The notes beneath the pieces are model-generated. The model saw only the letters and a program-made list of their open reading frames with translations. It had not been told where the DNA came from and ran no database searches. 64,000 nucleotides of DNA from Vicinamibacterales bacterium (GTDB lineage Bacteria; Acidobacteriota; Vicinamibacteria; Vicinamibacterales; SCN-69-37): assembly GCA_030827135.1 (NCBI GenBank), contig JAURFE010000001.1, positions 1,000,368 through 1,064,367 of the forward strand, given 5' to 3'. The position numbers and the translations under genes were made by a program. Positions 33,708-43,716 of the stretch are shown here, piece by piece. Position 1 is the stretch's first letter, and every line of letters begins with the position of its first letter.

Positions 33708-35771
33708 TCAGCGGTCGATCGTCGGCACAGCCGTCTTGCTCTCCGGCGTCCGGTACTTCTCGAACCAGGCCATCAGATACAGCTGCTGCAGCAACTGGTG
33801 GGAGGGGCGCCTCCAGCCGTGGAACTCATCCGGCATGCGCACGAGCAGGGTATCGGCTTTCCGCAGTATCTTGAGCGCGCGGTAGTACTCTTCGCTCTGC
33901 GTCATCGGCGTCCGCAAATCCGCCTCGCCGGTCATCACCATCGTCGGCGTCGTGACATTCGCGACGTAGTGCAGTGGCGACCGTACGGCGTACTCCATGG
34001 GATCCTCCCAGGGATATTTCTGGAACTGGTTGTACCAGCTCGTGCCGTCGGTGGTGCCGACAAACGAATGCCAGTTGATGACCGGGCGCATCGACGCGGC
34101 CGCACGAAAGCGGTTGGTGTGCCCGACAATCCACGCCGTCAGCACGCCGCCGCCTGAGCCGCCGGTGACAAACAGATTCGACTGATCAATCCAGCCCTTC
34201 GCGAGGGCCGCATCCACGCTGGCCATCAGGTCGTCATAGTCCTTGCCGGGATAGCTGTGCTGAATCCCGTTGACGAAATCCTGACCGTAGCCGGTGGACC
34301 CGCGCGGGTTGGTCCACAACACCGCGTAGCCGTTGGCGGCAAAATTCTGATACGCCCAGTTCCATCCGACCGAATACATGCTCCACGGTCCGCCGTGAAT
34401 CCACAGCAGCATCGGATACTTCTTCGCCGGGTCGAAGTTGGCGGGCTTCATCAACCAGCCCTGCACCTTCAGGCCGTCCTTCGATGTCGCCCAGATCTCC
34501 TCGGCGTCGGAGATGGCGCGGTCACCAATGACGTCCTTGTTGACGTCAACAAGGACCTTCATGTCGGCGGGCTTTGACATCGGGAACGACACGAGCACGC
34601 CGGGTTCGGTGACATGGCCTCGCACGGCTGCGGCCGTGCCGTTTTTCGCGATGGAGACCGACGTCAGCACATGTTTGCCGACGGTGATCCGCTTCGGAGC
34701 CACGCCGATGTCTGCCGCGACAAAGTACGTGTTCTCTTCGCCAAGTTCCTGCATCGAGTAATACACACCAGACCCATCAGGCGCCCACTGCACGTTCGAC
34801 GGCGAACTCGGCAGGCCGCCGGCCCACAGGCGCTGACGCTTTCCGGTGGTGTCCATGATGTAGAGGCTGGAGAGGTGGCTCGTGAAGTTCTGCTGATCAA
34901 AACCTGTGTAGGCGACCCATGTGCCGTCCGGCGACGCCAGGGGCGATCCGTCCGGGCCACGGCGATCGGTCAATTGCGTGACACCGAGAGTCGCCAGATC
35001 AATCGCGTAGACCTCCGAGTCACCGCGCAGATACTCGGCGTCGGGTTTCCTGATCCCCGAGACAAACATCGTCTTGCCAGTGGCCGCCCAGGACGGTCCG
35101 CTGTGGTTGTAGTTGCCGGACGTGACCTGACGCGGTGTGCCGCCGACAGTCGCATCCACAGTGAAGACGTGTGTGTAGCCTTTGACCGTCGGTCCCGAAC
35201 CGTCCGACGCCCACGATGGGCGATCGACGACGACGGCGCCGCGAGCGAGTTGGGCGCCGCGTGGGACCGGGGGGAGACGCACGGGCAACACCGGGGTCTC
35301 GTCGGGCAGGAACGCGGTGAACGCAATCTGTGAGCTGTCGGGCGACCACTCCACGCCTCCAGGTGCGCGATCAAATCGCGTCAACTGCAGCGTCTCGCGC
35401 GTATCGACCCACATGACGTGCAACTGCGTGGACCCGGAGCGGTTCGAAAGAAACGCGATGCGTTTGCCATCGGGCGACCAGACCGGTGCCGTGTCGTTGA
35501 ACGCGCCGTCGGTCAGTTGGCGAAGGCGCGAGCCGTCCACGCCGACGACCCACAGATTGGACGCACCCTGGTCGCGCATGATGTCGACAAACCCGCGCGA
35601 AAAGAGCACGGTCGTGCCATCCGGAGAAATCCGGGGGTTGGACACCGACTCCATGTCCAAAAACGTGGACTTATCGAGGAGCTTTTTCGCGGGTGTCTGG
35701 GCGGCGTTGGGGACGGTCGCAAAGGACGCGGCAAATACGCTGACGGCAACGACGAGGCGAAGCAGGCGCAT
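33708..35771 (-). CDS. S9-family prolyl oligopeptidase-like serine peptidase, secreted
   Basis: 687 residues with signal peptide (RLLRLVVAVSVFAASFATVP) and GGAGG upstream of the start. The N-terminal half is a WD40-like TolB/DPP propeller (NPRISPDGTTVLFSRG; APVWSPDGKRIAFLSNRSGS; GVEWSPDSSQIAFTAF). The C-terminal alpha/beta hydrolase domain has LWIHGGPWSMYSVGWNWAYQ, nucleophile GGSGGG (Ser near 539), GEADLRTPM (Asp) and EFHGW (His). It fits dipeptidyl aminopeptidase/acylaminoacyl peptidases used to digest short peptides outside the cytoplasm. Confidence 0.93.
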   Translation of the reverse strand: MRLLRLVVAVSVFAASFATVPNAAQTPAKKLLDKSTFLDMESVSNPRISPDGTTVLFSRGFVDIMRDQGASNLWVVGVDGSRLRQLTDGAFNDTAPVWSPDGKRIAFLSNRSGSTQLHVMWVDTRETLQLTRFDRAPGGVEWSPDSSQIAFTAFLPDETPVLPVRLPPVPRGAQLARGAVVVDRPSWASDGSGPTVKGYTHVFTVDATVGGTPRQVTSGNYNHSGPSWAATGKTMFVSGIRKPDAEYLRGDSEVYAIDLATLGVTQLTDRRGPDGSPLASPDGTWVAYTGFDQQNFTSHLSSLYIMDTTGKRQRLWAGGLPSSPSNVQWAPDGSGVYYSMQELGEENTYFVAADIGVAPKRITVGKHVLTSVSIAKNGTAAAVRGHVTEPGVLVSFPMSKPADMKVLVDVNKDVIGDRAISDAEEIWATSKDGLKVQGWLMKPANFDPAKKYPMLLWIHGGPWSMYSVGWNWAYQNFAANGYAVLWTNPRGSTGYGQDFVNGIQHSYPGKDYDDLMASVDAALAKGWIDQSNLFVTGGSGGGVLTAWIVGHTNRFRAAASMRPVINWHSFVGTTDGTSWYNQFQKYPWEDPMEYAVRSPLHYVANVTTPTMVMTGEADLRTPMTQSEEYYRALKILRKADTLLVRMPDEFHGWRRPSHQLLQQLYLMAWFEKYRTPESKTAVPTIDR

Positions 35772-35863
35772 GGGGGACCTCCTGTGGCCCGGACAGTCTA
35801 ATCCAGCGGGCCGTCCATTGACGCCTGAGATGATAATAGGGACGAAAGAGGAGGCACAGACAC

Positions 35864-36244
35864 ATGCGAGTGCGAGTAGTGACAGTGGTGGCGACGATGG
35901 TGGTGATGGTGGCGCTGGCTGCCCAGACCGGCATCAATGGCACGTGGGCGTTTGTGATGGACAGCGAGATGGGCCAGGTGGCGGCCACCGTCACGTTCAA
36001 GGCGGACGGGGAGAAGCTGACGGGCGAGATGAAGCTCCCGGACGGCCGGGTCTGGCCGGTGACTGACGGGACGATCAAGGACAGCGTCGTGAAGTTCGTG
36101 GTGACGCGGCAGCGTCCGGACGGCAGCGCGATGGCGTACGGCATGACCGGGAAGCTCGCGGGGGACGCGATTACCGGCACCGCCTCGGCCGACATGGGCG
36201 GCCAGATCATTGAAATCCCCTGGTCGATGAAGCGATCCAAGTAA
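35864..36244 (+). CDS. Hypothetical small secreted protein
   Basis: 126 residues; GAGGAGG lies 9-10 nt upstream. Signal peptide MRVRVVTVVATMVVMVALAA. Mature part GINGTWAFVMDSEMGQVAAT, VTFKADGEKLTGEMKLPDGR, GMTGKLAGDAITGTASADMG has the repeating small beta-strand pattern of acidobacterial secreted proteins of unknown function. Divergent from the S9 peptidase; 16 bp before the aminotransferase gene. Confidence 0.7.
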   Translation: MRVRVVTVVATMVVMVALAAQTGINGTWAFVMDSEMGQVAATVTFKADGEKLTGEMKLPDGRVWPVTDGTIKDSVVKFVVTRQRPDGSAMAYGMTGKLAGDAITGTASADMGGQIIEIPWSMKRSK

Positions 36245-36260
36245 CCAGCGGGAGGCCGCG

Positions 36261-37547
36261 ATGTCCGATCACAATGCCCACTGGCTGGCGCGCCGTGACG
36301 CGGCGGTGTCGCGCGGCCTGTTTCCGGGAATGCCGATCGTGGCCGCCCGGGCCGAGAACACCGAGCTCTGGGACGTCGATGGGCGCCGGTTTATCGACTT
36401 TGCCGGCGGCATCGCCGTCCTCAATACGGGCCATCGCCACCCGCGGGTGATGGCCCGGGTGCGCGCCCAGTTGGACGCGTTCACGCATACCTGCGCCGTG
36501 GTGGTGCCCTACGCGCCCTACGTTGAAGTGTGCGAACGACTCAACGCCATCGCACCAATCTCCGGTGAGAAGAAGTCGCTGCTGGTGACGACGGGCGCTG
36601 AGGCGGTTGAGAACGCCGTGAAGTATGCACGCGCGTATACCGGACGGTCGGACGTCATCGCGTTTGATGGCGCGTTCCATGGGCGCACCAACCTGGCGAT
36701 GGCCCTGACGGGCAAGGTCGTGCCGTACAAGGCCGGCTTCGGTCCGTTTGCGCCGGGCATCTGGCATGTGCCGTTTCCCGTCGCGCATCGGGGACATACG
36801 GTCGCGGAGACAATGGCGGCCATCGAGTCGTTGTTCAAGTGTCAGGTTGAAGCGTCGCGTGTCGCGGCGATCATCATTGAGCCCGTGCAGGGAGAGGGCG
36901 GCTTCTACATCGCGCCCACTGAACTGCTCGTCGCGCTGCGTCAGCTATGCGACACCCACGGCATTCTGCTCGTCGCCGACGAGATTCAATCCGGTTTTGG
37001 CCGTACCGGCAGGTGGTTTGCCATTGAGCATTCCGGAGTCGAACCCGATCTCATCGCGGTAGCCAAGTCGCTCGCCGGCGGATTTCCGCTCGCGGGCGTG
37101 GTCGGCCGGGCGGCGATCATGGACGCGGTGGACCCCGGTCGCGTCGGCGGTACCTACGCCGGCAATCCGGTCTCGTGCGCGGCGGCACTCGGTGTCTTCG
37201 AGGCATTTGCGGAAGAGCGTCTTCTCGAACACGCGTCAGCCCAGGGTGCCCGTGTCCTCGCGCGCCTTCAGGCCTTGAAAGCGGCCCGTGTCGGTCTGCC
37301 GATCGGCGACGTCCGAGGGCTTGGCGCGATGGTGGCGTTCGAGGTCGTGACGTCGCACGGCGGGAACGAATCGAATGCGGCCGGCGCCAAGGCGCTGGCC
37401 GCCGCCTGCCTCGAGCGCGGACTCATCGTCCTCACGTGCGGTCTGTACGCCGACACCGTACGGCTGCTCTGGCCGCTCACCGCATCCGATGCGATCCTCG
37501 ACGAGGGGCTGACCATGCTTGAGTCGGCCGCGAGGGAGTTGGCCTGA
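36261..37547 (+). CDS. gabT: Class-III PLP aminotransferase, GabT-like (4-aminobutyrate transaminase)
   Basis: 428 residues, start preceded by GGGAGG. GRRFIDFAGGIAVLNTGHRH, LLVTTGAEAVENAVKYARAY, VIAFDGAFHGRTNLAMALTG, VAAIIIEPVQGEGGFYIAPT, LLVADEIQSGFGRTGRWFAI and the Schiff-base Lys in IAVAKSLAGGFPLAGVVG (near residue 269) are the complete class-III set and match GABA aminotransferases closely (GxxEAVExAxK; DEIQSGFxRTG). It should transfer the amino group of GABA or a related omega-amino acid to 2-oxoglutarate. No gabD is adjacent; substrate is by family resemblance. Confidence 0.88.
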   Translation: MSDHNAHWLARRDAAVSRGLFPGMPIVAARAENTELWDVDGRRFIDFAGGIAVLNTGHRHPRVMARVRAQLDAFTHTCAVVVPYAPYVEVCERLNAIAPISGEKKSLLVTTGAEAVENAVKYARAYTGRSDVIAFDGAFHGRTNLAMALTGKVVPYKAGFGPFAPGIWHVPFPVAHRGHTVAETMAAIESLFKCQVEASRVAAIIIEPVQGEGGFYIAPTELLVALRQLCDTHGILLVADEIQSGFGRTGRWFAIEHSGVEPDLIAVAKSLAGGFPLAGVVGRAAIMDAVDPGRVGGTYAGNPVSCAAALGVFEAFAEERLLEHASAQGARVLARLQALKAARVGLPIGDVRGLGAMVAFEVVTSHGGNESNAAGAKALAAACLERGLIVLTCGLYADTVRLLWPLTASDAILDEGLTMLESAARELA

Positions 37548-37552
37548 ACACC

Positions 37553-38722
37553 GTGGGGAGCCCGACGCCGCCTGACCGGCCCACGCTCGACCGCTGGGTC
37601 GCGCGCGTGTTTGATGACGAGGAAGAGACGCGGTTTGGCAGCGGCTGGGCCAGCGGCACCATCGCGGTGTTCCTTGGCGCGCTCGCGCTGGGTGCCGTGG
37701 CGTGTTTTCACCTGCCCTCGGCACTGACCTCCCCCACCGTCCGCGAGTTCTATGCACTGAGTTGGATTCGTCCCCTGGTGGCCGTCGTGATCGGCGGCGC
37801 GTTTTTCCTGGGACTCCTGAGCGCATTGCTCCGTCGCCGAAAGGTGCTGGGTTTCACCGGCATGGCGCTGGCGATGACCGCTTCGCTGCTGGGAGGCGCC
37901 TCGGTACCTGTCGAGGGAGTGTCCCCAGGCGGCATCGGTCTCGGACTCGACTGGTTCCTGCTCAACCTGTTCCTGTTGGCGCTGGTGTTTGTACCGATGG
38001 AACGCGCCTTCCCGCATCGGCCGGGGCAATCCACCTTCCGTGTGGGATGGACGACGGACACGACCCACTTCTTCGTCAGCCATCTGCTGGTCCAGTTGTC
38101 GGCGTGGCTCACGCTCGCCCCGGCGGCGGCGGCCACGCATCTGGCCTCGGGCCCGTCGGCCCTGGCCCACCTGCAGAACGTGGTCGCGGGTCTGCCGTGG
38201 GTCGTCCAGTTCCTCGTGATTGTTCTTGTGGCGGACCTTGGTGAATACACGATGCACCGGGCGTTTCATCGCGTGCCGTGGCTGTGGCGTTTCCATGCGG
38301 TCCACCATTCATCCGAGGCGATCGACTGGCTGGCGGGGTCACGACTGCATCTGGTGGATGTCGTGATCACGCGCGGTGTCACGTTTGTGCCGATTGCGCT
38401 GCTGGGTTTTGCTGACGCGCCCGTCTATGCGTATCTCGTGTTTGTGTCGTTTCACGCGGTCTTCATCCACGCCAACGTCCGGTTCAGTTTTGGCGGACTT
38501 GAGCGGTGGATCGTGACGCCGCGTTTTCACCACTGGCATCACTCCGCCGAGGCCGAGGCGCTCGACAAAAACTTCGCCGTACACCTGCCATGGCTGGACC
38601 GGCTGTTCGGCACCTACCACTTCCCCGCAGGGCGCTGGCCCAATCACTACGGCCTCAGTGGCGAGCGAATCCCCGACAGCTACTGGCGGCACCTGATCTG
38701 GCCGTTCCGGCGAACGAGGTAG
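37553..38722 (+). CDS. Sterol desaturase/fatty-acid hydroxylase-like membrane protein
   Basis: 389 residues, 5 bp after gabT; an upstream in-frame GTG may be the actual start. Several helices precede the catalytic part: [20 protein letters not shown] (HxxxH), [20 protein letters not shown] (HxxHH) and [28 protein letters not shown] (HxxHH), the histidine boxes of the diiron fatty-acid hydroxylase/sterol desaturase family. The 200-residue N-terminal membrane section is longer than usual. Substrate unknown. Confidence 0.88.
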   Translation: MGSPTPPDRPTLDRWVARVFDDEEETRFGSGWASGTIAVFLGALALGAVACFHLPSALTSPTVREFYALSWIRPLVAVVIGGAFFLGLLSALLRRRKVLGFTGMALAMTASLLGGASVPVEGVSPGGIGLGLDWFLLNLFLLALVFVPMERAFPHRPGQSTFRVGWTTDTTHFFVSHLLVQLSAWLTLAPAAAATHLASGPSALAHLQNVVAGLPWVVQFLVIVLVADLGEYTMHRAFHRVPWLWRFHAVHHSSEAIDWLAGSRLHLVDVVITRGVTFVPIALLGFADAPVYAYLVFVSFHAVFIHANVRFSFGGLERWIVTPRFHHWHHSAEAEALDKNFAVHLPWLDRLFGTYHFPAGRWPNHYGLSGERIPDSYWRHLIWPFRRTR

Positions 38723-38777
38723 GCCGTGCCGCTGCGCGGATCTGAACGAAACGGCGCCGGCATGCGTCGATCACGGC

Positions 38778-39098
38778 ATGATCATCACGACTACCCCGAG
38801 TGTTGAAGGCAGGGCCATCACCCGTTATGCCGGCGTCGTGGCTGGGGAAGCCATTCTCGGCGCGAACATCTTCAAGGATCTGTTTGCCGGGATTCGCGAC
38901 CTGGTCGGCGGCCGGTCGGCCACCTACGAACGCGAACTCCAGCGCGCCCGCGAAATGGCGATGAACGAGATGGCCGACCGCGCAAAGGAACTCGGTGCGA
39001 ACGCCGTCGTCGGCGTGGATCTTGATTACGAAGTGCTCGGCGCCGGGAACGGTATGTTGATGGTGTCAGCGAGCGGCACAGCGGTGGTCGTGGAATAG
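38778..39098 (+). CDS. YbjQ-family (heavy-metal-binding domain) protein
   Basis: 106 residues: [76 protein letters not shown]. These are the conserved blocks of the YbjQ/UPF0145 pentameric family. Function uncertain despite the 'heavy-metal-binding' label. Confidence 0.9.
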   Translation: MIITTTPSVEGRAITRYAGVVAGEAILGANIFKDLFAGIRDLVGGRSATYERELQRAREMAMNEMADRAKELGANAVVGVDLDYEVLGAGNGMLMVSASGTAVVVE

Positions 39099-39103
39099 CG
39101 GCG

Positions 39104-39907
39104 TCAGGCCATGACGGCAAGCACGCCCGCAAACGGCTGCGCCAGTTCCGTGTTGCCGGTGACGGTCATCGCGGCGAGGACCTGTGCACGCGACCGCTGT
39201 TTGAAGAACATCCGCCAGGCTGTGTCCTGATCCACGCGCAGGTGCGCCGCCGCGTGCGGAAGCGCGCCGTTGAACAGCCGCCACCCAAGCGGTTCGCGCA
39301 CCAGCGTCCAGGCACCACCGGCCTCGCCGGTGACCTCGATTGTGACGACGGTGGCGGGCTCAGCCTGGATGCCACGGTACGCAAGCGGCAGTGCCCGCAT
39401 CGACAGGTCCAGTACCGGAAACAGCCATCGTCTCGAGACGAGCGGCCGTCCTCCGACCGCTTCGACGATCTGCTGGTGGTGATGCCAGCGCTCCGTGTAC
39501 TCGCGCCCGATGTCTAACCATGCGGCCTGCAGGTCCTGGCTCTCAAGGAAGTCGATCAGCTGGCGTCCGGCGACGTCAAGAAGTTCGATCGACAGTCGCG
39601 GACTCACGCGACGGCTCGCGGCAATCCATTCGGCGTTGAGATGGTTGATGAAGGCCAGGAGATCGGCCGTCGCGTGCAGGCCTCCGGCTGGCGGCGTGTG
39701 GAGGTGCCCGTCCCGCCCGGTGCTGAGCCGCCGGATCGCTGTATCCGTGAGGTGGGCCACCACGTCACCCACGCTCCAGCCCGGCGCCGCGGTCGGCTTG
39801 TGCCAGTCCTCCGGCAGCAGGGTGCGCAGCCCCATCAGCAGTTCCTGGTGCAGGGGCGCAAACAGCGGCCTCACGTCAACGACGCCGGCGGGTGTGATCT
39901 GTGGCAC
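39104..39907 (-). CDS. DinB/maleylpyruvate-isomerase-N-like protein
   Basis: 267 residues. PLHQELLMGLRTLLPEDWHK, PTAAPGWSVGDVVAHLTDTA with later EYTERWHHHQQIVEA is the four-helix metal-binding pattern of the DinB/MDMPI (mycothiol-dependent maleylpyruvate isomerase N-terminal) group, with His in HLTD and HHHQQ as candidate ligands. A beta-rich C-terminal domain follows (TVVTIEVTGEAGGAWTLVRE). The thiol cofactor cannot be told. Convergent with the YbjQ gene. Confidence 0.75.
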   Translation of the reverse strand: MPQITPAGVVDVRPLFAPLHQELLMGLRTLLPEDWHKPTAAPGWSVGDVVAHLTDTAIRRLSTGRDGHLHTPPAGGLHATADLLAFINHLNAEWIAASRRVSPRLSIELLDVAGRQLIDFLESQDLQAAWLDIGREYTERWHHHQQIVEAVGGRPLVSRRWLFPVLDLSMRALPLAYRGIQAEPATVVTIEVTGEAGGAWTLVREPLGWRLFNGALPHAAAHLRVDQDTAWRMFFKQRSRAQVLAAMTVTGNTELAQPFAGVLAVMA

Positions 39908-39957
39908 GCCGACAGCTTACGACGGGGACCCGGCACTGTGATACGCTTCATGGCTGT

Positions 39958-40034
39958 GCGCCCGTAGCTCAATTGGATAGAGCACCGGGCTTCGAACCCG
40001 TAGGTTGGGGGTTCAAGTCCCTCCGGGCGCACCA
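39958..40034 (+). tRNA. tRNA-Arg (TCG)
   Basis: Acceptor GCGCCCG/CGGGCGC, anticodon loop CTTCGAA (anticodon TCG), T-arm GGTTCAAGTCC, discriminator A and encoded CCA. First of a three-tRNA cluster. Confidence 0.95.
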
Positions 40035-40066
40035 GATGGTGAAGCGGTAGTACGGCCAGGTTTTTT

Positions 40067-40140
<74 letters not shown>

Positions 40141-40143
<3 letters not shown>

Positions 40144-40190
40144 TCCTTCGCTAGACGCTCGCTACGCGAGCAGCTTCGGAAGGCTGCGCC
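40141..40190 (+). repeat. Post-tRNA hairpin repeat, copy 1
   Basis: CCATCCTTCGCT..GCTCGCTACGCGAGC..AGCTTCGGAAGG follows tRNA-Arg(CCG), with an inner GCTCGC/GCGAGC stem. A second version follows tRNA-Lys at 40300. Probably a tRNA transcript end or processing structure. Confidence 0.6.
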
Positions 40191-40226
40191 ATCTGAGGAC
40201 GCCAAGTAAGACCCCACTCGACTCGT

Positions 40227-40302
40227 GGGCCCGTAGCTCAATTGGCAGAGCAGCAGACTCTTAATCTGTTGGTTGAAGGTTCGATTCCTTCCGGGCTCAC
40301 CA
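40227..40302 (+). tRNA. tRNA-Lys (CTT)
   Basis: Acceptor GGGCCCG/CGGGCTC (one G-U), anticodon loop CTCTTAA (anticodon CTT), T-arm GGTTCGATTCC, discriminator A, encoded CCA. Confidence 0.95.
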
Positions 40303-40345
40303 TCCTTCGCTAATCACTCGCTTCGCTCGCAGCTTCGGATGGCGA
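40300..40345 (+). repeat. Post-tRNA hairpin repeat, copy 2
   Basis: CCATCCTTCGCT..CGCTTCGCTCGC..AGCTTCGGATGG, with CCATCC/GGATGG outer stem, directly after tRNA-Lys. Same framework as at 40141. 40346-40456 contains nothing else I can support. Confidence 0.6.
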
Positions 40346-40456
40346 GCCATGTGTCACGCTCGCTCCCGATTGCGGCCAGGAAGGGCGAGTGCGCGCGAAG
40401 GATGCCCACCGAAGCCGCGACCGCAGGGAGCGTCTGGCGCAGGAGGGCACATCGTC

Positions 40457-42181
40457 TTAGGCAAGAGGAGCGGCTCGCTTCCGTGACGCAATCCGGGGTG
40501 CGAACGCCAGCGCCGCACCGTACAGGGCCAGAGCGATGAACATCGTGGATGGCTCGGAGTGACGAAAGTCGTCGAGCACCAGGCGCAGCCCGCCCGCGAC
40601 AAGCACCGGATAGACCAGCGACGCGAGCACGGCCGTGCGCGGCCACCGGGCGGCCAGCCCAAGGGCCAGCGCGAGCACGGCCACGACACCCGTTCGCACC
40701 GACGCCAACACACCCGCATCCGGCGGATTGCCCGCAAACACGGGCGCGACAAACGTCACCCCAACGGCGCCAATGACGGCCACTACAAGCACGGCACAAA
40801 CGAGCAGACTCGCACGCGCCACCTCGGAAACCACTCCCCCGTCGGGCGTCAACTGCGGCCGCAGCACCATCAACAGTCCGACACCGGTCGTCAGGGCGGC
40901 CAGCACCGGGATCGACGGCCACACCGCCGGGGTCCCGACCCACGCCGTCCACGCCAGTGACACCGCGCCGGACGCGGACAACGCCACGATGACCAGCCAG
41001 GCGGCGTGCGGCACCAGCGCGAGTCGCACATGCGCAGGCGCCACGAACGCCGCAAAGGCCAGCGCCAGTGCGACCATCACGAGCACTGCTCCCTCAAGCA
41101 GGATGAACAACGCCGCCACCAGCGAGACAACGCCGAACGTCAGCGCGGTGTAGTAACTCGTCAACAATCTGGGCCGATCAACAAGACGGAGGTACGCCGC
41201 GAGGTACGCACCCGCCGCAAACAACGCCGCCACCGCGCCTACCAGCGTGACTCCGGCGCCGGCCTGCCGTGTCACCAGCACGGCCCCCCCGATACCAATG
41301 ACCAGGCCACTGGCCGCCTGCAGCATGTCAAACACGCGCGCAGGACGCTGCAACAGGACAAACCGCACCGCCAGCGAGCCCTGCATCGTCGCCAGCACCC
41401 ACATCTGGGCAACAAGTGTGATCAACATCGGCTCCCGCGGCGGAGTCGCGAGCGCGCGTGAAGTCAGCGCCATCACGGACAACCCGGCCGCGATCGCCAT
41501 CGGCCACCGCAACCAGCCACGCGCGGGCGCATCCGACACCCAGTAGGTGACCGATCCCAGCGTCACCAGCAGCAGCGATACCGCGCCGTACTGATCCGCC
41601 GACATCGCCACAGCAAGAGCCGCGATCACCGTACCGAAACCCGCGACACCGGCGATCACGGGAAGACGATGGCGATGCGCCACGACATACGCGCCGGTCG
41701 TCAGCACCATCAGCGCCAGAGCCGCAGCCGCCGGCCCCAAAAGCGCGAAACGCGCCGACGCCTCCCACACGAGCGGCCACCCCACCAGCACCGCCGTCAC
41801 GCCGTGCACGTTCGCACTGAGACGACGGGTGGCACCGTGACGATGGGCCGCCCAGAGCCATCCGCCGGCGTACAACAAACCGAGACCGGCCCCGGCCATC
41901 ATTGGGAGGTACTCCCCTTCCGTCAACGCTCGGAGGAGATAGGCGCCGCCAAACACGACGAACGACCGGCCGAGCAGCGTCGCCCACTCGGCCAGGTCCA
42001 CCTCGGAAGCGACGGCTTCAGGAACGACAACCGGTTCGGGACGCGGTTCGGGACGCGGGTCAGCCGCCACAGCACCGTGTGGCGGGCCTGCGGCCTGCAT
42101 CGCATCAAGGCGCCGCACCACGACCGACAGCTCGTGTTCGAGCCTCGTCAGACGCGCGGCGAGGTCCTGGGGGTCAGTCAT
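40457..42181 (-). CDS. DUF2339-like large polytopic membrane protein
   Basis: 574 residues from the ATG at 42181 (MTDPQDLAARLTRLEHELSV); a longer reading to 42274 overlaps the divergent gene's leader. The first 30 residues are coiled coil (LEHELSVVVRRLDAMQAA), then a Pro/Glu linker, and after residue 65 nearly continuous membrane helices (about 16-18), ending in KRAAPLA. The N-terminal coil plus many helices is the layout of DUF2339 proteins. No catalytic motif. Confidence 0.7.
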   Translation of the reverse strand: MTDPQDLAARLTRLEHELSVVVRRLDAMQAAGPPHGAVAADPRPEPRPEPVVVPEAVASEVDLAEWATLLGRSFVVFGGAYLLRALTEGEYLPMMAGAGLGLLYAGGWLWAAHRHGATRRLSANVHGVTAVLVGWPLVWEASARFALLGPAAAALALMVLTTGAYVVAHRHRLPVIAGVAGFGTVIAALAVAMSADQYGAVSLLLVTLGSVTYWVSDAPARGWLRWPMAIAAGLSVMALTSRALATPPREPMLITLVAQMWVLATMQGSLAVRFVLLQRPARVFDMLQAASGLVIGIGGAVLVTRQAGAGVTLVGAVAALFAAGAYLAAYLRLVDRPRLLTSYYTALTFGVVSLVAALFILLEGAVLVMVALALAFAAFVAPAHVRLALVPHAAWLVIVALSASGAVSLAWTAWVGTPAVWPSIPVLAALTTGVGLLMVLRPQLTPDGGVVSEVARASLLVCAVLVVAVIGAVGVTFVAPVFAGNPPDAGVLASVRTGVVAVLALALGLAARWPRTAVLASLVYPVLVAGGLRLVLDDFRHSEPSTMFIALALYGAALAFAPRIASRKRAAPLA

Positions 42182-42315
42182 TCCCGGTGTTGAAGGTCCG
42201 TAAGCAAGACAAAGGCCACGTCTCGCCTGGCACGTTTCCTCAGTGAATGAGCAGACACCGGCCGCCGCGCGCACAACGCACTGCGGGAAATTCCGCGATG
42301 GGTCAGAATAGGCCC

Positions 42316-43710
42316 ATGCTGCGAATTGCCTCCGTCCTCGCCCTGCTCGCCCTCACCGCCCAGCAACCACAAACGCCCGACTGGACCGCCGTTGAGGCGG
42401 AAACGCTGCGGCACTTTCAGGCACTGATGCGCTTCGATACGTCCGACCCCCCGGGACGGGAACGTGAGGCGGTGGACTATCTGAAGAAGGTGCTTGAGGC
42501 CGAGGGGATTCCCACACAGGAGTTCTCGAACGAGGCGCACCGGCCCAATTTGGTGGCGCGACTCAAGGGGAGCGGCGCCAAGCGGCCCCTCCTTCTCATG
42601 GCGCACACTGACACCGTGAACGTGTACCCCGAGCGGTGGACGTTCCCGCCATTCAGCGCAACGATCGACGGCGGCTACGTGTATGGACGCGGCGCCGTGG
42701 ACGACAAGGACAACGTGGCCACGTCGCTCATGGTCATGCTGCTGCTCAAGCGAATGAACGTGCCGCTCGATCGCGACGTGATCTTTCTTGCGGAAGCCGG
42801 CGAGGAAGGTTCCACACGCGTCGGCATTCAGCTGATGGTGGACCAGCACTTCAGCAGCATCGACGCGGAATACTGCCTCGCCGAAGGCGGCAATGTCACG
42901 CGCACGGGCGGCGTCGCCACGTTCGCGCAGGTGCAGACGCTTGAGAAGCGGCCCTACGCGATTGAACTCGTCGCCCGCGGACCGGCCGGCCATGGCTCGA
43001 TTCCCCTCGAGACAAGTGCCGTCACCCATCTCGCACAGGCTGTTGCAGCGGTCACCAAGTGGCAGCCAGAGATTCGGCTCAACGAAACCACCAGCGCATT
43101 CTTCAAACGCCTGGCCGAGCTCTCAGAGCCCGCCGCCGCCGAGCGCTATCGCGCAGTCGCCGATCCGGCGAAAGTCGCGGCCGCCGACGAATACTTCCGC
43201 CGCTTCGAACCACGGATGGCGGCTATGCTCCGCACCACCGTCGCCCCCAACATCGTCGCCGGCGGCAACCGCATCAACGTGATTCCGTCGGAAGCGATCG
43301 CCACACTTGACACGCGGCTGCTGCCCGACGAGGACATCACGAAGTTTGTCGAGCAGGTCCGCGCGGTGGTGAACGACCCGGCCGTCGAGGTGCGACTCGG
43401 CAAACGCGACACCCGCCCGGGTGGTGTTGAGGCACGCATCGATTCGGAAGTCTTCAAGGCGATCGAGGCCGCGACACGCGCGCACTACAACGCGCCGACA
43501 TTGCCCAGCATGAGCACCGGCGCCACCGACATGGCGTATCTGCGCGCGAAGGGCGTCCAGTGTTACGGCATCGGACCGGCACTCGATATCGAAGACGGCC
43601 CGAAAGGCTTCGGCGCCCACTCCGACCAGGAACGCATTCTCATCAGCGAACTGCACCGCTTCATGCGGATGTACTGGGATGTGGTGACGGCAGTGGCGGG
43701 CGGACGCTAG
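42316..43710 (+). CDS. M20-family metallopeptidase, secreted
   Basis: 464 residues from the ATG at 42316; an earlier ATG would bury the signal peptide (LRIASVLALLALTAQQ). LLLMAHTDTVNVYPERW (metal His and Asp), YGRGAVDDKDNVA (bridging Asp), FLAEAGEEGSTRVG (catalytic Glu and metal Glu), a dimerisation/lid domain with GPAGHGSIP, and LPSMSTGATDMAYLRAKGVQ, then FGAHSDQERI provide a full M20 dizinc site. Best fit is a carboxypeptidase/aminoacylase-type exopeptidase. Confidence 0.92.
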   Translation: MLRIASVLALLALTAQQPQTPDWTAVEAETLRHFQALMRFDTSDPPGREREAVDYLKKVLEAEGIPTQEFSNEAHRPNLVARLKGSGAKRPLLLMAHTDTVNVYPERWTFPPFSATIDGGYVYGRGAVDDKDNVATSLMVMLLLKRMNVPLDRDVIFLAEAGEEGSTRVGIQLMVDQHFSSIDAEYCLAEGGNVTRTGGVATFAQVQTLEKRPYAIELVARGPAGHGSIPLETSAVTHLAQAVAAVTKWQPEIRLNETTSAFFKRLAELSEPAAAERYRAVADPAKVAAADEYFRRFEPRMAAMLRTTVAPNIVAGGNRINVIPSEAIATLDTRLLPDEDITKFVEQVRAVVNDPAVEVRLGKRDTRPGGVEARIDSEVFKAIEAATRAHYNAPTLPSMSTGATDMAYLRAKGVQCYGIGPALDIEDGPKGFGAHSDQERILISELHRFMRMYWDVVTAVAGGR

Positions 43711-43716
43711 TACGTC

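Noticed and set aside
40457-42274. Longer start (42274) of the DUF2339-like gene
   Set aside because: The first 31 residues are Cys/Arg-rich and overlap the leader of the divergent M20 gene; the coiled-coil start at 42181 fits better.
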